The notes below the pieces were generated by a model. The model had not been told where the DNA came from, did not search any database, and saw only the letters and a list, made by a program, of their open reading frames with translations. A stretch of 64,000 bases of DNA, from contig JBBHKE010003409.1 in the NCBI GenBank assembly GCA_037447655.1, positions 382,567 through 446,566 on the forward strand, in the 5' to 3' direction. A program made the translations under genes and the position numbers. Below, in pieces: positions 31,367 through 42,733 of this stretch (positions within the stretch are counted from its first letter, which is position 1; every line of letters starts with the position of its first letter). Source of the DNA: Zygnema cylindricum. Its lineage: Eukaryota; Streptophyta; Zygnematophyceae; Zygnematales; Zygnemataceae.

Positions 31367-33213
31367 TACACACTTTCATTAAATCGTTGTTGCACCTTTT
31401 CTCCTATTACATACATCCACGCCTTCCCTTTCCTTTGATATATGTTATTGACGCTGCTGCACAAAATTCCTTTATAATTTCTTGAACGGTCGTTCAAGTC
31501 TCCCTCATTTTCTGTCACACATTTTCTCAATGTTGCCGATTGCGTTCTTCGGTGTGATCGATTTTGAAACATTTTTCTTCTCCAACTGTCTGTCCTTGTT
31601 TTCTTATGACCTCCTGAGCTGTTCATAGACTTTGTAATTTTTCCATGGTTTCCCTTCCCATTACCTCTATAGAGTGTAATTTTTCTCACTAACTTTTGGT
31701 CTTTTTCCCTAGATCTGCCACTTCTATTAACTCTATTTATTTTCAATATATTCATTCTGATCCTCTTTTCAGGTAGCTGATATTTCCTCTTCCTAGTATT
31801 CTTTCCTATTTTCCATGTTCCTCCAAAGTTATGACTTTTTTCGCTCTGATGAACTGTCTTCTTTAGCCTTATTTTCTTAACACTTTTTGTCGGTTTTTCT
31901 TTGAGTTCAATAACTTTTAAACCCACAGTATTTTCCACGTCTGATGTTAATTCCCCATTTTGTGTCACTTCACTCTTTCCTATCTTATCATCTTCTTTTT
32001 CCCTTTCTCTAAGTTCTATTTTTATTTTAGTGTTCTCTTTTTCTAAGAAATGTTCTTCAATCAATTTTAAGTTTACTTCTTCAACTCCCCTTATTTCAAG
32101 AATCTCTTCTCCCTCTACGTTAATCTCACACACTTCTTTTTCCTCACTGTTTTCTGTGATAATAATTTTTCCAGTTTCTTCCGCTTCCATGTGCCTTTCA
32201 CTTCCTTCGTCTTCTCTTATTGTAGTTGCCTCTTCCTTTAGTAAGTTTGTGTCACTCACCAATATGTTATAAGAAATATTGACAATAACCGGGTCATTTT
32301 CTTTCACCTCTTTCTCCTCGTTCCGAACAACACATAGGGTGGGTAAATAAATAAATTCGTCAACACACGGTGCATGCCTTTTGTTACTTGTCGAGTCTTG
32401 TCCCTCACACACGAAAGCACTTGATTCCCTTCTTGTTGGGGGTGGGACTAGGTTGTTGTCCCACCCATCTCTGAAATTCCCTGTAACACATGCACTTTTA
32501 TACGATGGACATACCCTGAAGGTATGTCTTAAATCATTACAGTAAAAACAATTCTTAGGCCGATCTCCGAACCCACTATTACCTTTACTTTTCTGAAACT
32601 GAGACTTAGATTCCTTTATATTCCTTTCATTTGATAAAACCTTTCTATTAGCTTCTTCATCTAGAACAACTCGTCTTGCTACAGTTAAACTCCAATCTTT
32701 TTTATCAATTAAAGTCAATCGATCCAGTGCACCGTTATATTCTTTAGGAAGACTTCTCATTAACAAGATAGCTTGTTGAGCATCTGTAAAGTTTCCTCCT
32801 GCCAAATCATTTTCTGCAAATAATACTTCTAAGTCAATACAGTGTTTCTCCATACTACCTCCGACATACTTCTGTTCAACTATTTTGGTAACACTGCTAA
32901 GCCAATGATATAAAGTCGTCTTTGCATATATACATTCTAAGCTTTTCCATAATTCAGATGCCCTTTTAAAACTTAGGTATGACATTACCAAATCATGAGT
33001 CAAGGAGTTCTTGATATCCCTTAGACACTCATGATTTTTCCTTTTCCATCCATTTGATGTTTCGGCCAAGGTACCGTCCACCACATCCATTAGCTCCATC
33101 ATCTCGAAGTAGCTCTCGAGCGCACACTTCCAGTAGTGATATTTTGATCCATCAAATATAGGTAGCCATGGGTGTAGGCCCATAACCTGTTGTCCATAGC
33201 CTATTTCAGCCAT
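31366..33213 (-). CDS. gag: Intact 615-codon Gag with long charged C-terminal extension
   Basis: It starts MAEIGYGQQVMGLHPWLPIFDGSKYHYW; the ATG lies inside the LTR. Residues to about 200 form a Copia-type Gag capsid region (UBN2/DUF4219-like: ELWKSLECIYAKT, LMRSLPKEYNGALDRL). A CCHC zinc knuckle, CFYCNDLRHTFRVC, lies near residue 230. The rest has no protease motif: about residues 290-430 are strongly acidic (E-rich) and about 440-610 strongly basic (K/R-rich), with no domain I recognise. This is the only uninterrupted Gag frame ending outside any pol homology. The 3' end is set by a deletion junction, so the natural C-terminus may differ. Confidence 0.85.
   Translation of the reverse strand: MAEIGYGQQVMGLHPWLPIFDGSKYHYWKCALESYFEMMELMDVVDGTLAETSNGWKRKNHECLRDIKNSLTHDLVMSYLSFKRASELWKSLECIYAKTTLYHWLSSVTKIVEQKYVGGSMEKHCIDLEVLFAENDLAGGNFTDAQQAILLMRSLPKEYNGALDRLTLIDKKDWSLTVARRVVLDEEANRKVLSNERNIKESKSQFQKSKGNSGFGDRPKNCFYCNDLRHTFRVCPSYKSACVTGNFRDGWDNNLVPPPTRRESSAFVCEGQDSTSNKRHAPCVDEFIYLPTLCVVRNEEKEVKENDPVIVNISYNILVSDTNLLKEEATTIREDEGSERHMEAEETGKIIITENSEEKEVCEINVEGEEILEIRGVEEVNLKLIEEHFLEKENTKIKIELREREKEDDKIGKSEVTQNGELTSDVENTVGLKVIELKEKPTKSVKKIRLKKTVHQSEKSHNFGGTWKIGKNTRKRKYQLPEKRIRMNILKINRVNRSGRSREKDQKLVRKITLYRGNGKGNHGKITKSMNSSGGHKKTRTDSWRRKMFQNRSHRRTQSATLRKCVTENEGDLNDRSRNYKGILCSSVNNIYQRKGKAWMYVIGEKVQQRFNESV
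33176..33187 (-). other. Primer binding site of the gag-only element
   Basis: GGTTATGGGCCT follows the LTR end GGACAACA directly. It encodes Gag V-M-G-L. Confidence 0.78.
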
Positions 33214-34264
33214 GGATTACTCACGGAAACACCCACAGACTACCTCAAAAACAGCTGTGTTTCAGACAGCACAGATAACTCTAAAAATAACAGAATCACC
33301 TCAAACTGCACCAATACGCTTTATACTATAAACAGTGTAATCTCATAAAGTTACAGCCAAATCCACCAAGGCATCTAGAAGATATAAGCTCGAGAGTTTC
33401 ACAAAAACAGTTGACAGCTTCACAAACAAACCACTTAGACTGCTCACAAAATCTTACAGAGATACTGGAATACAATGAAACTTCACAAACATATATTTTT
33501 TATATCATAGAATAACTCCACAAGTTTCACATGAAATCACCAAACAGAGTGATCACACCAACAGGTCAAAGATGCAGAAAAAAGTCTGCCATTGCTTTGA
33601 GAAACTTGACTGCGATATCACAATAATCTAAGTCCTACAAGTTATACTCAGAGATTTCACTACTGTTTGTACGGAGGCATACCAGCCGTACATTATCTAC
33701 CACCTACCTAAATTACTACGAGTATACCCGAATAATTCGATGTATGTCAGAATGAATTAATCTATACTAATAAACTAATTAACAAAAGGACAAACCACTG
33801 TTCAACCAAATATTTACACCGACATCTCCGAAACGTCAACTTGCTTAGTCACTTGTGATATTCGTATGAATCTCGTCCACCGGCTTGATTCATATCAACA
33901 GCAGTTGCGTTGTCAGTTTTGTCGCAGCTGCGTTGTCACATACCTAGACATATCCAAAAATAACCGCAGCTTCGTAGCTGCTGCGTTGTCATATTTAAAG
34001 TTCATTTGTCTCATATACACGCGCCGTACCGGCGGCACATGTTTCAATGTTTTCGTACATTTCAAATCGGATCGCTTCGCGATCCGCCGTCCATTTCTTT
34101 CAGCGTAGTTACGCCACTCAATAACTCCCTTACTTCACTTTAGTTTTATCCGGCTCCCCCAATCCGTGAATCCATTCCAACCTCCACGTTAATAATAAAC
34201 GCACGAAATGTCTTAAGCGTATAAAAGGTCGCGTACGCACGAAACTAAGTTTTCAAAAACAACA
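33188..34264 (-). repeat. 5' LTR of the gag-only element (1077 bp)
   Basis: On the minus strand it starts TGTTGTTTTTG and ends TATGGACAACA. The outer edge abuts the target duplication GAAAG; the other LTR's outer edge reads GGACAAGA, one base changed. It encodes the first Gag residues. Confidence 0.85.
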
Positions 34265-34544
34265 GAAAGAGCATTCAAGCTCTAGCAGCAAGAGGGGACC
34301 GATGGGGTAAGGATCTGAAGAAACCGTACAAAGGGGAAAGAGATCATCCTGGAGGACCGAGCCCCCCAAAGGGTCTTTGTCATTTTTGCAAAAAGCCGGG
34401 ACACTTCATCGCAGATTGTATCAAGCAGTCAGAGCTGAGGCTCCAAGAGGACCGTGGAGGGGGTTCTTCTGGAGGGAACAAAAAGGCACTTGTGGTTACA
34501 AAAGTGACAGGAGAAACCGAGGATGAGTCATTTGAGGAGGATGG
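34265..34544 (+). pseudogene. gag: Copia E Gag, second part
   Basis: It continues Gag as QALAARGDRWGKDLKKPYKG, then the CCHC zinc knuckle CHFCKKPGHFIADC and the region before the acidic tail (KALVVTKVTGETEDE). It is cut at 34544 by a solo LTR within the GAG-GAT-GGG acidic repeat, which resumes at 35589. Confidence 0.85.
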
Positions 34545-35588
34545 TGAAACTCTGAGATCTCCATAAGTCCTCAGAGTGGACAGCTTTCAAGAAGCCTCTA
34601 GGATAATCCTGACCCCTTTGTGTTTCAGAAAAAAGAACTGCCACCCTGGCTGACAAAAACTCTGATCACCTGCACCCCTGTGGAGGCAAGACTCCCCTGA
34701 GTCGATAGCAAAAAGAATCTCTGAATTTCCTCCCCTGAGCAGTAAGTTATGGAGGGTCAAAGTTGACCTTTTGTACAAAAGCTCTCCGGGAGAGAGGGTC
34801 CTATCTTCTAATTTTTCTAAGTCCTATCTCTCTCACAGACTCTATCTACTGATGTACAGAACCAATCAGATTACAGTTCGGTACGCAAAAGTACAGCTGC
34901 TGATGTACTTTATGTACGAACACTGTACGACATGGCCTAAATGTCCACGCGTGGTATGTCCGGATTCGCTCCTTTAATCCTCGGAGATGCCGCGCTCCAA
35001 TGTTACATCGCCTTGTGTCATCCGATGTGGCGATGCCCACAAACCGCCGAATTCTTCTTCCGCAATCTCGGCGCTAATTTCGGCCGTCCGATTAAACTCG
35101 CATTTGATCGTAGACGTAATAAATACATGCGTGGTATTTGTTTCGCTTACGAAATCAATGCGCGGTATTGATTTCTTATCCGTACCGCAATTCGTACTTT
35201 TACATACCAGATCTATGTATCGCGTTAACAATTATAGTTAAATGATTTATCCTACGAATTAATGTTTAATTAATTATCGTACTACATATTACGTAAGAAT
35301 ACTTATAGACTTAACGGCTAGGGCTACCGGCTATCTGCTATTTGTCGGCCGGCAGGTACTAGGATCAAATCCTAGGGTCACATACCTTTTAGTAAATAAT
35401 CCCCTAAGTAATATAAATTTCCCGTAAACCTCAGGATAGCCTAGGTAGCCATGGCTCTAACTTCCTCTCCAATTTCTTAGTGAATGCGACAAGTTTGAGA
35501 GTTGGCGAGAGAAGTTAGAGGTAGACTGCCTCGGCTTCTTTATTTCTATTCAAACCTAGAAAATACTTTAAAACCATTAATTTCTACA
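34545..35588 (-). repeat. Solo LTR (1044 bp) of a family related to A, C and E
   Basis: Minus-strand ends TGTAGAAATTAATGG ... CTCAGAGTTTCA. Flanks GATGG (34540-34544) and TATGG (35589-35593) are a 5-bp duplication with one change. It carries the GTAC block (34870-34930) and a tRNA-like block at about 35311-35380 with T-arm CTAGG-ATCAAAT-CCTAG, perfectly paired. Confidence 0.87.
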
Positions 35589-36561
35589 TATGGGGAGCTT
35601 CTTCTTGACGATAGTCTGGAGGAGAAGGAGATCCCTCGAGACAGAAGTGTGCCCTTGGAGCAATTCGGGAAGCTCCATAAGAAGGATGGATTATCGACTC
35701 AGGTGCATCCATGTATATGTGTCGTGATAAAGAACTCTTCACTAAGCTAAGGAAAATCCCTACTGTAGAGATAGACTATGGGGATGGAAGAATAGTTACT
35801 ACAAATCTAGTGGGATCAGTAGATCTGAAAGTTTTAGTGGAGGGTTAGACTTATATACTTACATTCTCGTATGTACTCTACATTCCTTAGCTGAGTAAAA
35901 ATCTTGTCTCTACGTCTATGATAGATGACAAAGAGTTTGATACCTTCACTCGAAAGGGAGTCTTTACAGCTAAGTATGGGGATAAAGTTTACTTCGGAGC
36001 AGATAAGGGTAGCTTAGGAATGTTTAGGCTTAACCTGAGTAATGAAAAGAAGAATGCTTACTATGTTGGTGTTCCTAAGTTGATGATTTGGCATAAGCGG
36101 TTAGGGCATGTGCATTTTGATAGGTTGAGGGAAATGAAAAAACTTGGGGTAGTAGAAGGCATTCAGTTTGGGGATAATGAAATGATGGATGATTGTAGTG
36201 GTTGTGCTCAAGGTAAGGCTCACATAATTCCCTTTCCCAAAGCCGCCACATATAGAAGTGAGAAAGTGTTAGATTTGGTCCACGCAGATATTTGGGGACC
36301 TGCAAAAGTACCTTCTGTTGGAGGAAAAAGATTATGATGACAATAACCGATGACTGGTCTAGGTACTCTAGAGTCTACTTTCTGTAAACAAAGTCTGAAG
36401 CATCAACTTACTTCAAAGAATATATAGCCTGGAGTGAGAAGTTGCATGAAACCCCCATTAAAAGGATAAGGAGTGATAATGGGGGGGAATATACCTCTAA
36501 CCAGTTTGAGGAATATCTAAGAGATGAGAGAGTGCAACACCAGAAAACTGTACCATATAAT
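35589..36561 (+). pseudogene. pol: Copia E protease and N-terminal integrase
   Basis: After the acidic Gag tail the protease motif (GGLSTQ frame-shifted from WIIDSGAS) and MYMCRDKELFTKLRK-like sequence are seen, then IDDKEFDTFTRKGVFTAKYGD, GAG-pre-integrase LMIWHKRLGHVHFDRLREM, the zinc finger CSGCAQGKAH, and the first catalytic D in VHADIWGP. The second D lies in IRSDNGGEYTS near 36475. Stops (for example at 35850, 35890 and 36386) and shifts break it. It is cut at 36561 inside PYN of the third catalytic block. Confidence 0.85.
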
Positions 36562-37603
36562 TGCAATTTTGTGTCCTCCATTGGACCACAGAATACAAGA
36601 AAGCCTCTAGATACTATTTAACTAACCCACTTCAAGCCAAAACCACTGCTGTCACGGAAGGCAAAATGAAAGTTTGACTGCACCCGTATGCAGCTTGGAC
36701 TCCCTTGAGTCCGTAGCAAAAAGAATCAATGAAAACGGCCAGCCAACCGATAAGTTATGAGGTAGTAAAAATGCCAATTTGTACAAACACTCAAAGGGAG
36801 AGGTGACTACCTACCAAAATTTTCTAAGTCCTGATTCCCTCTAATAACTTCTATCTACTAAAGTACGGACAAATCAGATTACTGTACCGTACCAAAAAGT
36901 ACTACTGCCGGTGTACCTTTTGTACGGCCTATGTACGACAAGGCTATTAAGCGGACGCGTGTCTGCATTTCACTCGTTCGTACATTCCTCAGAATTCCCA
37001 TGACCGAATGTCATCTCTCCACGTGGCTCCAGGTCATGCCACGTCACAAAACGCGAAAGTGACAGTTCCAGGATTTCGGCGATGATGTGCGCCGTTGGAT
37101 TTTTAGCGAGACGCAATCTTAGCCATTATAAATACTTGCGCGATATTTGTTTCACTATCGAAACAAAATGCGTGATATCCGTTTTGAAATAGAATCGTAC
37201 TTCGTACTTTCATAAAACTGTATCTATGCATGCCGTATACAGTTTTAGTTAAATGGATTTGTTCCTCCCTAAATATATATATATATATCTATCACATACT
37301 ATAGCATTTAGCATTGGTCCTAGTCTAATAAGATAAAGCTGACCACTGTCGGCCAACTTGACGAACCCCAGGTACCGGGATCAAATCACGTGTCCCTCAA
37401 GTATATTTTTAGTAACCTTCTAAAAATAACTGCCTGTTGAACTAAGGCAGCCATGGATCAACCATCCTCTCTATCCTTCAGTGACTACAACAAGTATGGG
37501 GGCTAGAGAGAGGAGGTGGAGGCAGGTTGTCCGTCCTTTTCTTTTCTTTTATCCTAAAAAATTTAAACCTAGAAAGTACTCTAGAAATCTATTAATTTCA
37601 ACA
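36562..37603 (-). repeat. Solo LTR (1042 bp) of Copia E's own family, inverted within E
   Basis: Close match to the reverse complement of 45936-46990; minus-strand ends TGTTGAAATTAATAG ... GACACAAAATTGCA. Flanks ATAAT (36557-36561) and ATAAC (37604-37608) are a 5-bp duplication with one change. It contains a (TA)n run near 37275, the GTAC block and a decayed tRNA-like block near 37318-37397. Confidence 0.9.
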
Positions 37604-38387
37604 ATAACCCGCAACAAAATGGGGTAGCTGAGAGGTTGAATCGAACCCTAGGAGATAGTGCATGCAATATGTTGGCAGACAAGAAAATAGGAAAGAGATT
37701 TTGGGCAGAAGCAATGAACTGAGCCAACTACATTAAGAATAGAGTCCTTACCTCAGCTGTAAAGGGAGTGACACCTTATGAGAGATGGGTTGGAAGGAAA
37801 CCAAATATCTCACACCTTAAAGTATTCGGTAGCCAAGTTTACAGTCTTAACACAGATAGGAAGAACTGGAAACTAGATGCTAAGGGAAAACCTAGATACT
37901 TTGTGGGATATAATGAGGATGTTAAGGGATATAGAGTCTATGACTTAGCAAAGAAAGATATCATTCTGGTCAAACACTTAGTTGTTATGGATGAAGGTAA
38001 GACATTTGACCCCTTCAAATATACAAAGAAGATAAGAATCAGATTTTAGTCTGACAGTGAGGAGAACTCGGTCGTTCCCAAAACATACATGAGTGAAACC
38101 GTGATTGCAGATTCAAGGGAGATCCGAGGTACATGAGACTCACTGAAAAACCTCACATACTCCTATGGATTTTAAGGACGTAGAAGAAGTGGGACCAGAA
38201 TCGGCGTCCATGTACATGGGAGCCGATGAGACAGTGAGAAGAAACCCAAGACTTCCATCCATTCCAGCTTCGGAGTTTGAGGGAGGAAGGAGAAGCAGCA
38301 AAAGGATACAAGAAAAACATGTCGCTCATAAGGTAACTAAGCTATCTCACCCAGATGAGCCTCAGTCTTACTCGGAGGCAGTGAATA
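37604..38387 (+). pseudogene. pol: Copia E integrase C-terminus and linker
   Basis: It resumes at NPQQNGVAERLNRTLGD, which holds the third catalytic glutamate, and runs through TPYERWVGRKPNISHLKVF, GKPRYFVGYNEDVKGYRVYD and the linker NPRLPSIPASEFEGGRRSSKR. Stops occur near 37721 (W to TGA) and 38048. It is cut by Copia B just after the SYSEAVN block. Confidence 0.87.
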
Positions 38388-38891
38388 TGATACGATCTAA
38401 TAACTCACTGTGCTACAAACAGCAGCGGAAGCATCAAGAATAAAATATTTTCACACAAGAGAGGACAGTCCATAAAAGCCAATATATTTCATGAACGTTT
38501 TTCTTTATAATCAGTGTATCTTTTACCTCCCACTAATCTGCAGTACATAGTGTACATTAGGCGTCACGTCACAACTTCAAACTATAAACTAAGACTAAAT
38601 TATAGTGCGCACTAAATAAGACCAAATAAACAAATCAACACAAAACTACGTAGTACTAACGTACTACCGAAAGGTACACACAAAACCATATAACGACAAA
38701 CCTTACATACCAAACAATATCTGTACGTGGTCGTCGCGAAACGAAATCTACGGGAGACCGGGAATCTTCAAAACAAACTGCGAGACATAATAAGACAAGA
38801 ACAAGACCGCACGCTTGACAACAAAAGACAAACTGAAACTATTTGGTCGCGCGACAGGCCGCGACGACCGATTACCATTTTGACTCTAACA
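38388..38891 (-). repeat. 3' LTR of Copia B
   Basis: Minus-strand ends TGTTAGAGTC ... GATCGTATCA. The polypurine tract AGAGGGGGATT lies directly upstream on that strand (plus 38892-38902). It matches 43849-44354 with scattered differences. Confidence 0.9.
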
Positions 38892-38915
38892 ATCCCCCTC
38901 TCAAAATAGTAATCA

Positions 38916-39497
38916 TTACACCAAGCCTAATTTAGGTATTCCTCTCATAAATAATTCATAAGTCGCGGCTTTCGTTAGCATATCCGCTGCTTCCTCCAAC
39001 GTCGTAACGTACAAAAATTCAACCTCCTTCGCAGCGACCAAATCTCGGACGAAGTGCCACTGGATCCTGATATGTTTTGTTCTTTTGTGGAATACAGGAT
39101 TCTTGACCAACGCCATCGAACTCATACTGTCAGAATAAATTTTCATACAGCCAATAAAAATCTTCAATTCTCCAAGTAATTCCTTGATTGAAATCGACGC
39201 CTTAGAAGTATGACACGCGGCCATGTACTCTGCTTCGTTTGAACTCAATGCGACAGTCGGCTGAAGACGTGAGCTCCAAGAAATCGCCGCACCGCAAAAA
39301 ACAAATGCGTAACCGGACGTTGACTTTTCTGTATCAAAGTCGCCGCCCCAGTCCGCATCAGAATATCCCACGCAATCCAAAGACTCCTGTCCATATTGAA
39401 ATAATAATCCAATCTCAGTCGTACCTGCAAGGTAACGAAAGATTCTTTTCACGGCTTCCCAATGAATCTTCTTAGGAGCCTGACAAAAGCGGCTCAC
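38916..39497 (-). pseudogene. pol: Copia B RNase H
   Basis: The frame (193 residues) starts at the RFCQAPKKIHWEAVKRIFRYL block, then YSDADWGGDFDTEKSTSGY, with the RNase H aspartates, the SSNEAEYMAA block, the KHIRIQWHFVRDLV block and the C-terminal ADMLTKA. A TAA in place of a leucine codon after GSLMY (39540) separates it from RT. Confidence 0.88.
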
Positions 39498-39539
39498 GAC
39501 AGATACTGCGGCTGAAATATCCGGTCGCGTGGCAACACT

Positions 39540-40452
39540 TTAATACATTAAACTTCCAACGGCTTCACGATAGGGCACGTGGACAGTTTCCTCCTCAAAT
39601 TTGCGATATTGTAGTTTGGAATCTAGTGGTGTCAAAACCGGCTTAGAATTCAGCATAGCAAATTTTGTCAGTACTTCTTTACAATATTGCGCTTGAGATG
39701 ATTTAATATCCCCGTTATCGTACCTCAAAACTTCCACTCCAAGAATATATCGTATTTCTCTCAAATCTGTAACTTTAAAATGTAATCGCAGGTACTCCTT
39801 CAATTCCGCGATTCTCATCAACTTGTCACATATCATCAAAAAATCATCCACATACACAGAAAATATAATTTGATCCTCCCCCTCACCTTTTACGTAAACT
39901 CCATAATCTGAAACTGTCCGTACGAATCCAAATTCAGTAAGGACCTTGTGTAATCGTAAATACGAAGTCCTTGGTGCTTGCTTTAGTCCGTACAAGGACT
40001 TTCGCAGACGCCATACCTTCCCCTCCTTCGACACTACTCCTTCCGGAACCTTCATATAAACCTCCTCCTCTAAGTCACCATTCAAGAAACGCCGTCTTTA
40101 CGTCCATTTGGTGTATGTGTTTCTTGCCGGCAGCGGCAATAGCAATATTCATCCTCAATAAATCAAACTTGACAACCGGTGCATATGTCTCCGTATAATC
40201 TATCCCCTCCCTTTGTTGAAAGCCCTTGCAAACTAGCCGAGCCTTATGTTTTACTACTTCCCTCGATGCACCAGTTTTGGTTTTAAAAATCCACTTCGCA
40301 TCAATAGCCTTTTTACCCTCCGTTAAACTTACCTCCTCAAATGTTCGGTTGTCGATAATAAATTGAAGTTCTCTTTCCCACGCCGGTTTCCAATGCGTTT
40401 CACAATCGCATGATTTACGTGCTTCAATGTACGATTGCGGATCGCCCGACAT
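39540..40452 (-). pseudogene. pol: Copia B reverse transcriptase
   Basis: Two frames, 40452-40075 (MSGDPQSYIEA, WIFKTKTGASREVVKHKARL, YAPVVKFDLLR, MDVKTAFL) and 40085-39540 (GDLEEEVYMKVPEG, LYGLKQAPRTSY, SVYVDDFLMI with the YVDD catalytic motif, LGVEVLRYDNG). A one-base shift lies in the KTAFLNGDLEEE block. It is distinctly different in sequence from the A/C/E type. Confidence 0.88.
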
Positions 40453-40455
40453 ATT

Positions 40456-41597
40456 ATCGCATAATGATTGCTATAAAAGGAAATCATCCTCCCTCTCCCC
40501 CGAAATAAAATAATATGAATTCTCCACATTCCCCTTACCATCAAAAGAAAGAGGAGCCGGTTTCTTACCCCTATTTTCACGTATACTCTTCCTCGGCTCG
40601 AATTCTTTCTCCTCCCTCGCTGGTTCCTTCTCAATAATATTTGGTTTACTCGATTTAGAAAACGAGGATTTCCTCGTGTCCGAAGACATTTTGGAATTTC
40701 GCTTCGCGAATCCCCACCAATGTTACCAAAATTTACATTATCCACAATTTTACCTTTCCCCCTCTTAACATTGGAGGTGGATTCCGGATCAACTTCCGAG
40801 TCCGATCCCTCAATGTCATTAAGATCACCAATTTCAAATTCCTCATGAAAATCAATATTCGAATGTCGCTTAGCCGTTCGAGAGATTGTGGATAATAAGT
40901 CCTCGTGAAAGTCCACATTCCTTGATTCCTCAATGATATTTCGAATCGGATCATAAATTCGATAAAGGCTTCCTTTTTCGCTATATCCAACGAAATAACC
41001 ACTCCAACTCCTCGATGCAAACTTACCTTTTCTCTTTTGTGATTGAATATAAACCGACGCACGACATCCCCAAATGCGAATATGATGAAGAGTTGGTTTT
41101 CGTCCATTCCATAATTCGTAAGGAGTTTTGTCACCCGAAATTGACGTAATCCTCCGATTGCAAATATAATTCGCCGTTAAAATTGCATCGCCCCATAAAT
41201 GAATACTCCTCCCGGATCTGTGTACCATGGATCGTACCATTTCTTGAAGCGTACGATTTTTCCTCTCGGCAATGCCATTAGATTGCGGTGAGTAAGATGC
41301 GGTATATTGATGAGAGATTCCCCACTCTTTACAATAAGGATCAAAAGCAAGAAATTCCCCTCCATTATCCGATCTTATAGACTTTAATTTTCTCTCACAT
41401 TGCCTTTCGACCATAACATGCCACTCTTGAAAGCGTAAAAATGCTTCGGATTTGTGTTTAAGCAATATTACCCATGTGAATCGAGAGAAGTCGTCCACCA
41501 CCACAATAATATATTTGTTTCCTCCAATCGTCTCCGGTTTAACGTCCCCACATAAATCAATATGCACAAGATCAAGCGGATGCTTAGATCGATGCAT
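40456..41597 (-). pseudogene. pol: Copia B integrase core and linker
   Basis: Catalytic acids are visible: D in LVHIDLCGDV, D in IRSDNGGEFLAF and E in SPQSNGIAERKNRTL. The C-terminal part includes TPYELWNGRKPTLHHIRIWGC and WSGYFVGYSEKGSLYRIYDP. Downstream the frame drifts through a shift near 40740, where the linker continues in other frames (KPNIIEKEPAREEKEFEPR). Confidence 0.87.
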
Positions 41598-41621
41598 TGG
41601 ATCCTTAGCCGGATGTGGCTT

Positions 41622-42539
41622 TCAGATTTGTCTCCCTTTACTACATCCTTCGCACCCGTTAATTTTCTCTCCCGACGCCAAATCCAATCCCCTTATGCTC
41701 CCATTTTTTATCATTCGTCGCAAACTCGCCTCGGATGTGTGACACATCCGGTGGTGCCATAATGTCAAATCGCCCTTTAAATCAGATATTTGTGAAATAA
41801 TACCTGCGGAAATTGGGGAGGATTTAGGCCGACGCCTAAATAACCGACTGTGCATAAATTCCGTGACCTCCCCTTCGCCGATTTGTACACCATCCGGTCG
41901 TACAATTTTAATTGTTGAATCTCCGTATGAAAGTACGCTCCAACCTGTTCGTTGAATTTGAGGTACGCTAAGAAGGTTCACTGAACCTTTTGGTAAAAAT
42001 AAATCATTTGTTAGTTTGACCTGCGTCAGTTTTTCCACTTCGCGTGAGTCCGAAATAGGTAAATCAATCCGTACAGTACCGAGTGTACCGATTGAAATTA
42101 TCTATCCACTTGCGACAGTAATTTTTTTCGGTACCGTGAGTTGTCGTAGGTCATAGAAAAGGGACGCGTCCGTACATACGTGATGCAACGCTCCCGAATC
42201 AATTATCCAGTCCTTTTTGTGTCCACTAGTACCTGCCAGCAAATTGCGCGACAGGTTAAGGACCGAAAACATTTGCGGTCCTTCACCATCCCCTTCAAAA
42301 AGTTCGTCACCAACGAAATGTCCTCCTCCCCTTCCAAGGCGGCCCCCGCGACCACCGCGGCCGCCGAGACGACCGCCGCCGCGACCACTGTACCGGCCGC
42401 GGCCGTCTCCTCTACCGCCGCTGCCGCCTCTACCGCCGGCGCTTCCATTTTCTGGCTTTGAGTAACATTGGGGGCTTATATGGCCCCATTTTCCACAAAA
42501 ATGGCATTGGCGCTCCTTGAACGGGCAAGAGGCCGCCAT
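41622..42539 (-). pseudogene. pol: Copia B Gag zinc knuckles, protease and GAG-pre-integrase
   Basis: Frame 42539-42102 carries CHFCGKWGHISPQC; the preceding codons in another frame give CFQCGKLGHMAASC, so two CCHC knuckles are adjacent. A glycine/arginine-rich GGRGG stretch follows, then the protease motif DWIIDSGALHHVCTD. Frame 42038-41622 carries the protease C-terminus (LLSVPQIQRTGW) and LWHHRMCHTSEASLRRM with the integrase zinc finger. A stop separates the two near 42100. Confidence 0.85.
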
Positions 42540-42733
42540 ATGACCAAGTTTGCCGCACTGAAAACATGCAATATTGGTCAGATTCGAATAATCGGGCTGG
42601 GAGGGAGTTCCCCAGACCTTTCGTTTCCTCTTCCACCTCTTCCTCTCGGATTTCCTCCTCTTCTACCTCCTCTTCCCCGAAAATAATTTAGATCGTGCGT
42701 TTCCGGTGTCGTCGCGTTAAGGGAACCGGGCAG

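Larger units (their letters stand above)
30759..34264 (-). mobile_element. Gag-only LTR retrotransposon (TR-GAG type) nested in Copia E
   Basis: It is flanked by the 5-bp direct repeat GAAAG (30754-30758, 34265-34269) and splits Gag of E between GGKS and the IQALAA block. On the minus strand: complete 5' LTR (34264-33188), priming site, one ORF of 615 codons, and a 3' LTR lacking its first 470 bases (31366-30759). No protease, integrase or RT is present, so it would depend on another element's enzymes. Confidence 0.88.

Noticed and set aside
33796-34264. Separate insertion next to the gag-only element
   Set aside because: The exact GAAAG duplication at 30754 and 34265 and matching TGTTG/CAACA ends show that this segment is the outer part of the 5' LTR, missing from the 3' LTR by deletion.
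42180-42465. Alanine/proline-rich plus-strand frames
   Set aside because: They are antisense shadows of the glycine-rich GGRGG stretch in Copia B.
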